Assembly: GCA_003219115.1 (NCBI GenBank)
Contig: QHPN01000105.1
Location: 1 to 10,944 of the forward strand
Direction: 5' to 3'
DNA: 10,944 bases
Origin: Verrucomicrobiota bacterium
GTDB lineage: Bacteria; Verrucomicrobiota; Verrucomicrobiia; Chthoniobacterales; UBA10450
In this document: piece by piece, positions 1-7,366 of the stretch
Layout: each line of letters starts with the position of its first letter
Numbering within the stretch: position 1 is the first letter of the stretch
Notes under the pieces: model-generated
Told to the model about the DNA's origin: nothing
What the model saw: the letters and a program-made list of their open reading frames with translations, nothing else
The model's database searches: none
Program-made: the position numbers and the translations under genes

Positions 1-33
1 CGGAAGTAAGATTGCGTTAGGTTAGTTCTCACT

Positions 34-71
34 AAAGGCGCAGAGTGCAATGCTCTGCGCCTTTTTTGTTT
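34..71 (+). terminator. Rho-independent terminator of an upstream gene
   Basis: A perfect 12-bp stem (AAAGGCGCAGAG at 34-45 with CTCTGCGCCTTT at 53-64) closes a 7-nt loop and is followed by a run of T that ends at 67. This is a textbook intrinsic terminator on the + strand. The gene it serves ends upstream of the window. It insulates the prsK leader from upstream transcription, so prsK probably has its own promoter between about 72 and 389. Confidence 0.93.
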
Positions 72-389
72 CTCGTCGAACAAACTCGCTCGAACCAAGG
101 AGTGGGACTCCCGGGAAAAGGTGTCAACGGACAATGCTTAAGGTGGATCGAGCAGCCTCCTGCCCGATGTCGAAATCGAGGCGGCGAAGCCGCATTTTTG
201 TTAGCACCGTGCGTGGGGAGGGGCCGATCCACATTATCCCCTTGTGCTGCCGTCGGCCGAGCTTGACCAACCCTACGGGCGATTAGTGTTCATCGGCTCT
301 CGACCAACGATACATTTTGGGTTAAAATTGCGCGCTTAAACCGGCTCGCTGGAAATGACTGCATTGCGCGATCCTGTAAATCATCGGCT
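72..389 (+). other. prsK leader / intergenic region without a convincing gene
   Basis: This stretch of about 320 bp lies between the upstream terminator and the GTG start of prsK. Open frames through 45-286 begin inside the terminator hairpin and their translations look non-protein-like (rich in R, S, C and P), so I do not call them. No GG-N10-GC sigma-54 signature is visible and no convincing -35/-10 pair stands out. Two TCGAAC hexamers (76-81 and 90-95), spaced 14 bp apart, match the half-site of the palindrome upstream of the gene at 7367. A short hairpin with a T tract lies at 181-199. Confidence 0.6.
181..199 (+). terminator. Weak terminator-like or attenuator-like hairpin
   Basis: GCGGC (181-185), a GAA loop and GCCGC (189-193) form a short GC-only stem followed by ATTTTT (194-199). 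The five-pair stem with a T tract could terminate or attenuate transcription ahead of prsK, but it is short. It could also be chance in GC-rich sequence. Confidence 0.3.
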
Positions 390-2489
390 GTGACCTCGGA
401 ATCGACTTTGGCCTTTATTGCTGCGGCGTTGAGCGCCGCCCTTGCCGCTGCCGCAATAGCGCGAAATCGCCGCAGCGGCACGGCCTGGTGGTTCGCCTTG
501 GGAATGTTGGGCCTGTCTCTCGACAGCGTGCACACCGGAATCTGTTTGCTCCTGACCGATCCGCAGAGACTCGCGCGATGGCAAGAGTGGGCGCTCATCC
601 TCAAAGCATTCCTTGTTGCAATCTGGCTCGCTTTTGCCGTGACTTACTCGCGCGGCGACGCCAGCGAATCGTTCCGACGTTGGCGGATTGCAATTGCGAT
701 CGCGTGTCTTTTGCCTGTCGCAGCCTTACTCGGATTTCGCGGCGACCTCATCGAAGTTTGGATGCGCCCCGATGCACCGCAACTTTGGATCAGCTTCCTT
801 CCCGCCGGCAAAATCGTCAATATCGCAATCCTGGTGGGTACTGTCCTGGTGCTGATGAACCTCGAGCGCACCTTTCGCGCCGCTGTCGGAACAATGCAAT
901 GGCGAATCAAGTTTCTAGTTCTCGGGCTGGCGGTGATTTTTGGGGCAAGAATTTACACGCGCAGCCAGGCATTGGTTTTTTCTGGTCACAACAATTCCCT
1001 GGGCGAAGTTGAGTCGATCGGACTACTGGTTGGGTGTGCGCTCTTGGCTGTGGGTTACTTCCGGAGCGGCTTCCGCGAGATCGATGTTTATCCTTCGCGG
1101 GCCGTTCTCCACACCTCCATCACGGTGTTGCTGGTAGGTGGCTACCTGTTTGTCATTGGCGTGCTCGCACAAATTGTTGAGCGTTATGGCGGGGCAAGCT
1201 CTTTCCAGTTCCAAGCCTTCCTCGTCCTCATCGCTATTGCCCTGCTCGCGGTGTTGCTGCTCTCGGAAAAGATTCGACAACGCATCAGGCAATTCGTCAG
1301 TCGTCATTTCAGTCGCCCACAATACGATTTCCGCAACGTCTGGACTCGATTTACCCATTCAACATCCAGCGCGATTGACGATCCCACCTTGTGCGCGGCG
1401 TCGGCCCAGTTGATCTCGGAAACGTTCAACGTTCTGTCAGTCGGAGTTTGGCTCTTCGATGACGAAAAACGCAAGCTTCGGCGGGAAGCTTCCACTTCGC
1501 GCGCCCGCGGGATTGATGCCGAGGAGATGATTGAGTTTGCGGCTGAAGACGAGGGCATCACTGGGATGCGAAAAGCCTTTGATTTGGAAAAAGTCAAGGA
1601 GCCGTGGGGACAAACTCTACGGGAGGCGAGTAAGACCCAGTTTAGCGAAGGCGGAAATCGCGTGGTCGTTCCTCTGCTGGCGAGCGACCGGTATATTGGC
1701 CTGATCATCCTGGGGGATCGAGTTAATGGGATTCCCTACACCATGGAAGAACTCGAGTTGCTTGAATGCATTGGCGATCAGGTGGCTTCCAGCCTGCTAA
1801 ACCTTCGACTGGCTGAAGAAATCATGCTGGGCAAGGAACTGGAAGCGTTTCAAACCATCTCGACGTTTTTCGTGCACGACCTGAAGAATGCCGCTTCCAC
1901 GCTTAAGTTGACGCTGCAGAATCTGCCGGTGCATTTTGATGATCCGGTATTTCGTCAAGATACCTTGCGCTCAATTGGCGCAACGACAGAGCGCATCAAC
2001 CAGATTATCGAGCGCTTGGGAGCGCTGGGAAGCAAGCTTGAGCTGCGACCTTCCCCGGTTGACTTAAACCGGGTGGTTGAGCAAGCGATCGAGAATGTGA
2101 ACGGAATGCCAGGCGTTGAATTTGCCAAAGAACTTGAGCCGTTGCCGAAACTAATGGCGGATAGCGAACAACTCCGCAGCGTTGTCACCAATCTGCTTTT
2201 GAACGCGCGGGATGCTGTAGGTGAGCGGGGACGCATCGAAGTCAGGACCGGGACTCAGAACGGATACGCCGCACTTTCTGTTTCGGATGATGGCTGCGGA
2301 ATGACAACATCGTTCCTGCGCGATTCCTTGTTCCGGCCATTCAAGACGACGAAAAAGAAAGGCTTGGGAATCGGGATGTTTCAAACTAAGATGATCATCG
2401 AAGCTCACCACGGTAGCATTCGGGTAAAGAGCGACGTGGGGAAGGGGACAACCTTTCAGGTGCTCCTGCCCCTTACCCCCGAGGAATAA
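390..2489 (+). CDS. prsK: PEP-CTERM/exosortase-associated sensor histidine kinase PrsK
   Basis: This 699-aa inner-membrane kinase senses an unknown signal and is expected to phosphorylate PrsR, encoded next. About nine hydrophobic segments fill residues 7-293 (roughly 7-23, 33-55, 66-86, 97-117, 140-156, 170-188, 209-225, 238-262 and 275-293). A GAF-like region spans about 325-470. The phosphoacceptor is H496 in FVHDLKN, a dimerisation motif typical of PrsK rather than of the standard HisKA HE-motif. The ATP-binding domain has an N box around N601-N605 (NLLLNARDAV), a G1 box at 631-638 (VSDDGCGM) and a G2 box at 658-663 (GLGIGM). All catalytic boxes are intact, so it should be active. The start is GTG at 390; no in-frame ATG lies just upstream, and the first membrane segment begins at about residue 7, as expected for the family. 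The stop TAA shares its last A with the prsR start, which points to translational coupling. The name rests on domain order, the HDLKN motif and the adjacent prsR and prsT. Confidence 0.9.
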   Translation: MTSESTLAFIAAALSAALAAAAIARNRRSGTAWWFALGMLGLSLDSVHTGICLLLTDPQRLARWQEWALILKAFLVAIWLAFAVTYSRGDASESFRRWRIAIAIACLLPVAALLGFRGDLIEVWMRPDAPQLWISFLPAGKIVNIAILVGTVLVLMNLERTFRAAVGTMQWRIKFLVLGLAVIFGARIYTRSQALVFSGHNNSLGEVESIGLLVGCALLAVGYFRSGFREIDVYPSRAVLHTSITVLLVGGYLFVIGVLAQIVERYGGASSFQFQAFLVLIAIALLAVLLLSEKIRQRIRQFVSRHFSRPQYDFRNVWTRFTHSTSSAIDDPTLCAASAQLISETFNVLSVGVWLFDDEKRKLRREASTSRARGIDAEEMIEFAAEDEGITGMRKAFDLEKVKEPWGQTLREASKTQFSEGGNRVVVPLLASDRYIGLIILGDRVNGIPYTMEELELLECIGDQVASSLLNLRLAEEIMLGKELEAFQTISTFFVHDLKNAASTLKLTLQNLPVHFDDPVFRQDTLRSIGATTERINQIIERLGALGSKLELRPSPVDLNRVVEQAIENVNGMPGVEFAKELEPLPKLMADSEQLRSVVTNLLLNARDAVGERGRIEVRTGTQNGYAALSVSDDGCGMTTSFLRDSLFRPFKTTKKKGLGIGMFQTKMIIEAHHGSIRVKSDVGKGTTFQVLLPLTPEE

Positions 2490-3841
2490 TGAATCCAGTC
2501 CTACTTCTTGTTGATGACGACGACGCGATTCGCACCCAGATGAAATGGGTGCTGAGCGCGGACTACGAAATCGTTTCCGCCGAAAATCGCGGCGGTGCCA
2601 TTGAAACGTTCAAAAAGAAAAAGCCGGTGGTCACACTTCTAGACCTCGGCCTGCCGCCGCGACCGAATGATCCCGATGAAGGTCTCGCCGCGCTCGCGGA
2701 ATTAAAGGCTCTCGACGATATGGCGAAGGTCATTGTTATCTCCGGCCAGGGAGAAAAGAAGAACGCGATGGAAGCGGTGGCCGCCGGTGCCTACGACTTC
2801 TTGTGCAAACCGATAGATCCGGACGAGCTCAAGCTACTGTTGAAGCGGTGCATTTACGTGGCTGACCTGGAGCGGGAATATCGAAAGGCGAAGGAAAGCC
2901 AGCACGCGGCTGTTTTCGAAGACATGCTGGGAACGAGCCCGCAAATGCAAGGCGTCTTTTCCTTTATTCGCAAGGTCGCGACTACGACCGCGCCGGTGCT
3001 TCTGCTGGGCGAAAGCGGGACGGGGAAGGAAATTGCCGCTCTTGCCATTCACAAGCGTGGTCCGCGCAAGGATGGACCGTTCGTTCCAATTAACTGCAAC
3101 GCCATTCCCGAGAACCTGCTTGAGAGCGAACTGTTCGGTCACGAGAAGGGTTCCTTTACCGGCGCTACCACGCAGCGGATAGGACTGGTCGAGACTGCCA
3201 AGGATGGCACCTTGTTCCTCGACGAAATTGGAGAGCTGCCGCCTAGTGTTCAGGTTAAACTGCTGCGTTTTTTGCAGGAACAGCGCTTTCAGCGAGTTGG
3301 CGGCCGTCAGGAATTGACGAGCGATGCGCGGGTCATCGCGGCGACCAATGTCGATCTCAAGGCAGGGATCAATCAGGGAGCATTTCGCGAAGATCTTTAC
3401 TTTCGACTGGCGGTACTGGTGATCAGCCTGCCACCGCTGCGCGACCGGGGCGACGATGCCGTGCTGCTGGCGCAGGAGTTTTTGCAAAAGTACGCGGCGC
3501 AAAATGGCAAGCGTAACATTGCGTTTGTACCGGAAGCGTTGCGCGCGATCAACCGTCATCCCTGGCCGGGAAATGTCCGGGAATTGCAAAACCGGATCAA
3601 ACGCGCGGTCATCATGGCGGATAGTAAACGAATTACCGAGAAGGATCTGGAGTTATCCTCCGGAATAGGATTTTCCTCTTCCACGACCTTAAAGGAAGCG
3701 AGGGAACACGTAGAGCGCGAAATGGTGCAGCGTGCACTGAAGCGAAATCTCGGGCGGATTAGTTCGGCGGCAGCGGAGCTGGGAATAAGCCGACCTACTT
3801 TGTATGAACTGATGGAAAGGCTCGGAATTTCGCGCGAGTAA
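2489..3841 (+). CDS. prsR: Sigma-54-dependent response regulator PrsR (PEP-CTERM-box regulator)
   Basis: This 450-aa cytoplasmic regulator accepts phosphate from PrsK and activates sigma-54 promoters. The receiver domain (1-120) has the acidic pocket D9-D12, phospho-acceptor D52 (in LLDLGLPP), S85 and K107. The longer loop after D52 (PPRPNDPDEGL) is typical of PrsR receivers. The AAA+ domain spans about 145-375: Walker A GESGTGKE (174-181), sigma-54 contact loop GSFTGA (221-226), Walker B GTLFLDEI (240-247), arginine-finger region FREDLYFRL (299-307) and the WPGNVREL motif (359-366). A Fis-type helix-turn-helix lies at about 424-447 (ISSAAAELGISRPTLYELMERLGI). The contact loop reads GSFTGA rather than the usual GAFTGA; the essential F-T-G is kept. 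A GAGGA ribosome site at 2481-2485 lies inside the end of prsK. The likely target is the promoter at 7305-7321. The family assignment is strong. Confidence 0.93.
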   Translation: MNPVLLLVDDDDAIRTQMKWVLSADYEIVSAENRGGAIETFKKKKPVVTLLDLGLPPRPNDPDEGLAALAELKALDDMAKVIVISGQGEKKNAMEAVAAGAYDFLCKPIDPDELKLLLKRCIYVADLEREYRKAKESQHAAVFEDMLGTSPQMQGVFSFIRKVATTTAPVLLLGESGTGKEIAALAIHKRGPRKDGPFVPINCNAIPENLLESELFGHEKGSFTGATTQRIGLVETAKDGTLFLDEIGELPPSVQVKLLRFLQEQRFQRVGGRQELTSDARVIAATNVDLKAGINQGAFREDLYFRLAVLVISLPPLRDRGDDAVLLAQEFLQKYAAQNGKRNIAFVPEALRAINRHPWPGNVRELQNRIKRAVIMADSKRITEKDLELSSGIGFSSSTTLKEAREHVEREMVQRALKRNLGRISSAAAELGISRPTLYELMERLGISRE

Positions 3842-3871
3842 ACAATGAGAAGCCTCAAGTACTAACAAGAA

Positions 3872-6800
3872 ATGGACACATCACGAAAGCAAATTATTGG
3901 TTTAGCGGTAATCTCCGTGCTGGTGCTGCTTAGCTGTAGTTGCACCCCGGAGATGAAGAAGAACCGTGCTCTGCAACTGGGAGAAAGCCACTTTAAAGCG
4001 GGGGAGTATGACGCCGCAAAGATCGAATATCTCAAGGTCCTGAGGCTCGATGCCGCGAATGCGGTGGCCTATGCTCGTTGCGGTGCAATGTGGGCGGCCG
4101 AAGGCGCATCCCTGCGGGCGGGAGCGTTCCTGATGAAAGCGAAGGAATTGGCACCCAAAGACCTGGATAATCGCTACAAGCTCGCGCTCGTCTATGTCCG
4201 AGTAACCCAGCCGCAGGAGGCTTTCAAGGAAGCGACAGAGATTCTGAAACAGGCCCCTGACCACGGACCAGCTCTCACCCTACTCGCTGAGACGGCGGTC
4301 ACTCCGGAGCAAGTCCAGGCCGCGGAACAGGAGGTGGAGAAATTCCCGCGCCACGACAGCCCTTATTTCGAAGTAGCGAACGCAGCCCTGGCCATGCGCA
4401 AGGGAGATTTAGCCAAAGCGGAAGCGACTTTGAATCACGCCCTCGCCATCGACCCGAAATGCCTGGAGGCACATGTCGCGATGGCAGTGCTGGCAATGGC
4501 CAAGAAAGATGACGCACATGCCGAAGAAGAGCTTAAGGCCGCTGCGGAACTCGGCCCGGTTCGGTCGCACGAGCGATTGAGTTATGCCGAGTTCAAGATT
4601 CGCAAAGGGAACACCGAAGAAGCGAAGAAATATCTTCAGGATCTTACCGCGCAGGCACGCGATTTCGTAGGCGCATGGATTCTTCAAGCGAAGATCGCGC
4701 AGGCAGAGAAAAAGTACGATGAAGTACTAAAGTTATTACAAAATGTTTTTAGTCGGGATCCGGATAACATCGAAGGTCGAGTGGCGCAGGCGCAGGCATT
4801 AATCGGCAAAGGGGATTTAAAACAGGGAAGCGGAATACTGGAGAATGTCGACAAGACATATCCCAATAATGCCGGAATTAAGTACCAGCTCGCGCTCGCT
4901 TACATTCAGGCGAAGGATACGAATCAAGCGGTGGCCGCGTTGGACCAGGCGATTACGATCGCGCCTAAATACGTCGAGGCTATCGTTCTACTGGCTCAAC
5001 TGCGTCTTCGCGCTGGCGACGCAAGATCTGTTATCGGGCCGCTGGAATCTGCATTGAAGCTTAGACCCGATCTCATTCAAGTAAGGACGCTTCTTGCCGA
5101 CGCTTATGAGGCGGTGGGCCGATCGGAAGACTCGACCGCTCTCTTTCGGGACCAAGTCCAGAAGACACCAGAGAGTCCGCAAGCCTATGTCCTCCTCGGA
5201 GTAGTGCTCAGGCGACAAAACAAAAACGACGAAGCACGCAAAGCTTTCGAGAAGACCCTTGAACTTGATCCCGAAAATGCACTCGCGATCGATCAGCTCG
5301 CGGACCTTGACCTTCAGGCGAAAGATTTTGCCGCAGTACATCGAAGGGCGGACGCTGTCCTGCAAAAGCAGCCGCGATCAGCTCCCGCCTATTACATTCA
5401 CGGAAGAAGTTATGTGATGGAAAAGAATTTTCCGGCGGCCGAGGATGCGCTGAAAAAAGCAATCGAACTCGACCCGAACCTGGCCGTCGTTTACAACCTT
5501 CTTGTCTCGATTTACGTCCAAACAAACCAGCTGCCCGAAGGGTTGAAGCAGCTGGATGCCGTCCTGACGAAGAATCCGCAATATGCGCCGGCGCTTTTGA
5601 CTTCGGGAATCATCTATACGCAAATGGGCGATTTCGCCAAAGCACGCGACAGCTACGAGAAAGCTCTGGCGGTGAATCCGAACTTTATCCCAGCCCTGAA
5701 TAATCTCGCTTACATTTATAGCGAGAAGCTTTCGAATCTTGACCGGGCCGCTGAGCTTGCTCGTAAGGCGCATGAGTTGCATCCCGCCGAGCCGAGCATC
5801 ACGGATACTTTTGGATGGGTGTTGTACAGGCAGGGGAAATACCAGGAGGCGGCCGAATTATTGGCACAGAGCGCAGCTAAAGCGCCCGACAACGGTGAGA
5901 TTCAATTCCACCTTGGGATGGCGAATTACATGATGGGCCGATCGGAGGATGCTCGTGCGGCATTGGAAAAGGCCGTGGCATCGCCTCGTGATTTCGCCGG
6001 GAAGGATGAAGCGAAAGGCCGGCTGAATCTGCTTTCGCAAGGCGGTAGCACCTCACTCGCAGATCTGGAAAAATTTGCGAAGGAGAAACTGAATGATCCT
6101 GTTGCCTTGATGCGACTGGCCGCAGCCTATGCCAAGGAAGGTTCCACAGCCAAAGCAGCAGAAACCTATGAACGCGCTCTTCAGGCGAATCCGAAGTTGG
6201 TCGAGGCCGCGCTGGCATTAGCGCAATTGAATGCAGGTCCGCTTAAGAACAATGCCAAGGCACTGGAGTATGCGAAAAAGGCGCGCGACCTGGCGCCAAC
6301 CGATCCACATGTGACCGCGACATTGGGGCAGGTGGCCTTTCAAGCGGGCAATTTTTCCTGGTCCTACAGTCTGCTGCAGGAAAGCAGCCGCGCTCTATCC
6401 GATGAACCCGCGGTAGCGCGAGACTTGGCCTGGGCTGCTTACGCTACCGGTAAGACTAACGAGGCTCAGGAGGCGATGCGACGCGTGGCAAATGGCGCCG
6501 CAGGCGCCGGCCGGACCGACGCCGTCCTCTTTCTGTCGATGACCGCTCTGGATTCTAGCGACGCAGTCCCTGCGAACGCTGAAAGTGAGGTGACGAAGGC
6601 GTTGGCGGAACAGCCTGATTATACGCCGGCATTGATGGCGAAAGCGGCAATCCGTTTGCAAAAAGGTAATACCGCTGAAGCGAGCACGATTTACAGCACC
6701 GTCCTTCAGAAATGGCCAGATTTTGCTCCCGCGCAAAAGCGTCTCGCCGCCATTTACGCAAACGATCCGAGCAATGCGAACAAAGCGTACGAACTCGCGA

Positions 6801-7093
6801 ATAAAGCGCGTCGCGCAATGCCGGACGATCCAGAGCTCGCCAGAACGCTGGGCGTTTTAAGCTTCCAGCGCAAAGAATATTCCCGGGCGATCCAGCTGCT
6901 GCAGGAGAGTGAAAGCAAGAAACCGCTAGATGGGAAATCGCTGTTTGCCTTGGGGATGGCGCATTTTCAGTTAGGCCACAAATCTGATGCGAAAAAAGAC
7001 CTGGATCGCGCGCTAGCGGCGGGGATTCCAGATGATTTGACCAAACAAGCGAAAGACACCATTGCGACGCTGGAGAAGCCAGCGAAGGGGTAA
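3872..7093 (+). CDS. prsT: PEP-CTERM system TPR-repeat lipoprotein (PrsT-like)
   Basis: This 1073-aa exported protein is built almost wholly of tetratricopeptide repeats. The N-terminus (MDTSRK, then a hydrophobic stretch to L20) ends in LLSC with C22 as the likely lipidated cysteine; C24 follows closely. The lipobox has L rather than A or S at -2, so lipidation is probable but not certain. From about residue 30 to 1065, degenerate 34-residue repeats run without a break, recognisable as A-x3-Y/LG...G-x-Y/F-x2-A...LD/P-x-N/Y (for example near 540-640). Length divided by 34 suggests about 30 units. The architecture and the position after prsK-prsR match the PrsT / PEP-CTERM TPR lipoprotein family, usually about 900 aa, so this copy is somewhat longer. 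Such proteins are thought to scaffold polysaccharide export or exosortase-linked surface assembly; the exact role is not known. The gap to prsR is 30 bp with only a weak AAGAA ribosome site, so it is probably in the same operon. A generic TPR lipoprotein is the alternative. Confidence 0.85.
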   Translation: MDTSRKQIIGLAVISVLVLLSCSCTPEMKKNRALQLGESHFKAGEYDAAKIEYLKVLRLDAANAVAYARCGAMWAAEGASLRAGAFLMKAKELAPKDLDNRYKLALVYVRVTQPQEAFKEATEILKQAPDHGPALTLLAETAVTPEQVQAAEQEVEKFPRHDSPYFEVANAALAMRKGDLAKAEATLNHALAIDPKCLEAHVAMAVLAMAKKDDAHAEEELKAAAELGPVRSHERLSYAEFKIRKGNTEEAKKYLQDLTAQARDFVGAWILQAKIAQAEKKYDEVLKLLQNVFSRDPDNIEGRVAQAQALIGKGDLKQGSGILENVDKTYPNNAGIKYQLALAYIQAKDTNQAVAALDQAITIAPKYVEAIVLLAQLRLRAGDARSVIGPLESALKLRPDLIQVRTLLADAYEAVGRSEDSTALFRDQVQKTPESPQAYVLLGVVLRRQNKNDEARKAFEKTLELDPENALAIDQLADLDLQAKDFAAVHRRADAVLQKQPRSAPAYYIHGRSYVMEKNFPAAEDALKKAIELDPNLAVVYNLLVSIYVQTNQLPEGLKQLDAVLTKNPQYAPALLTSGIIYTQMGDFAKARDSYEKALAVNPNFIPALNNLAYIYSEKLSNLDRAAELARKAHELHPAEPSITDTFGWVLYRQGKYQEAAELLAQSAAKAPDNGEIQFHLGMANYMMGRSEDARAALEKAVASPRDFAGKDEAKGRLNLLSQGGSTSLADLEKFAKEKLNDPVALMRLAAAYAKEGSTAKAAETYERALQANPKLVEAALALAQLNAGPLKNNAKALEYAKKARDLAPTDPHVTATLGQVAFQAGNFSWSYSLLQESSRALSDEPAVARDLAWAAYATGKTNEAQEAMRRVANGAAGAGRTDAVLFLSMTALDSSDAVPANAESEVTKALAEQPDYTPALMAKAAIRLQKGNTAEASTIYSTVLQKWPDFAPAQKRLAAIYANDPSNANKAYELANKARRAMPDDPELARTLGVLSFQRKEYSRAIQLLQESESKKPLDGKSLFALGMAHFQLGHKSDAKKDLDRALAAGIPDDLTKQAKDTIATLEKPAKG

Positions 7094-7177
7094 GGAAATC
7101 TCCTAATGGACGTCGGATTATTTGATGGGCGCTATAATTGATCACAGGTATTTCAGTTTGAACAGCTTATACAAATA

Positions 7178-7195
7178 CGAGTTCGATACTCGAAC
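7178..7195. promoter_or_regulatory. Overlapping inverted repeats, candidate PrsR enhancer site
   Basis: GTTCGA-TAC-TCGAAC at 7181-7195 is a perfect 6-bp inverted repeat with a 3-bp spacer. It overlaps a second one, CGAGT-TCGAT-ACTCG at 7178-7192. The pair sits about 140-150 bp upstream of the transcription start expected from the sigma-54 promoter at 7305-7321, a normal distance for the dimer site of a sigma-54 activator acting through DNA looping. The symmetry is seen directly. Assigning it to PrsR is inference from position and from the adjacent prsR gene. Confidence 0.55.
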
Positions 7196-7304
7196 CTAAA
7201 GCGTCGGAGGCATTTACACTTTGCCGCGTATCCGCGAAATGGCTCGAAGCAAATTTGCAATGCAAGTGGCTTATGTAGAGGAGATTAAGTTTTACACCAA
7301 AATG

Positions 7305-7321
7305 TTGGCACAGCCATTGCT
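7305..7321 (+). promoter_or_regulatory. Sigma-54 (-24/-12) promoter of the VPDSG-CTERM-like gene
   Basis: TTGGCACAGCCATTGCT at 7305-7321 matches the sigma-54 consensus TTGGCAC-N5-TTGC[T/A] at every fixed position. The invariant GG (7307-7308) and GC (7319-7320) are separated by exactly 10 bp. Transcription should start near 7331-7333, giving a leader of about 35 nt before the ATG at 7367. This fits the presence of a sigma-54 activator (prsR) immediately upstream in the window. Confidence 0.88.
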
Positions 7322-7366
7322 ATTAATCCAGCCGTGGAAGAACCATGGAAAGAAAGTATAGGGAAT

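Noticed and set aside
45..286. Two overlapping + strand open frames of 73 and 78 codons in the prsK leader
   Set aside because: Both begin inside the terminator hairpin, overlap each other in different frames, and translate to R/S/C/P-rich sequence without recognisable features.
2834..3589. 251-codon minus-strand open frame opposite prsR
   Set aside because: It is a shadow of the high-GC prsR coding frame; its translation has no domain features, while prsR is unambiguous.
5863..5880. TTGGCAC resembling a -24 element inside prsT (also near 4148)
   Set aside because: No TTGC -12 element follows at the required 10-bp spacing, and the sites are inside coding sequence.
6041..6048. GGCGGTAG, resembling the core of an RfaH ops element
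   Set aside because: It lies inside prsT rather than in an operon leader, the rest of the ops consensus is missing, and an 8-mer can occur by chance in GC-rich coding DNA.
7133..7138. TATAAT as a possible sigma-70 -10 box after prsT
   Set aside because: No matching -35 hexamer lies at 16-18 bp spacing, and the sigma-54 site downstream explains expression better. A secondary promoter cannot be excluded.
6555..7145. 196-codon minus-strand open frame opposite the end of prsT
   Set aside because: It overlaps a clear TPR coding frame and its translation (S-, R-, P- and H-rich) looks like an antisense shadow.
7249..7258. GCAAATTTGC perfect palindrome between the candidate enhancer and the promoter
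   Set aside because: A 10-bp AT-centred palindrome is not rare. It might bend DNA, but it matches no integration host factor consensus I can support.
7334..7366. GTG start at 7334 giving an 11-residue longer VPDSG-CTERM-like protein
   Set aside because: It coincides with the transcription start expected from the sigma-54 promoter, leaving no leader. ATG 7367 begins a standard signal peptide (MKLIK plus hydrophobic stretch).
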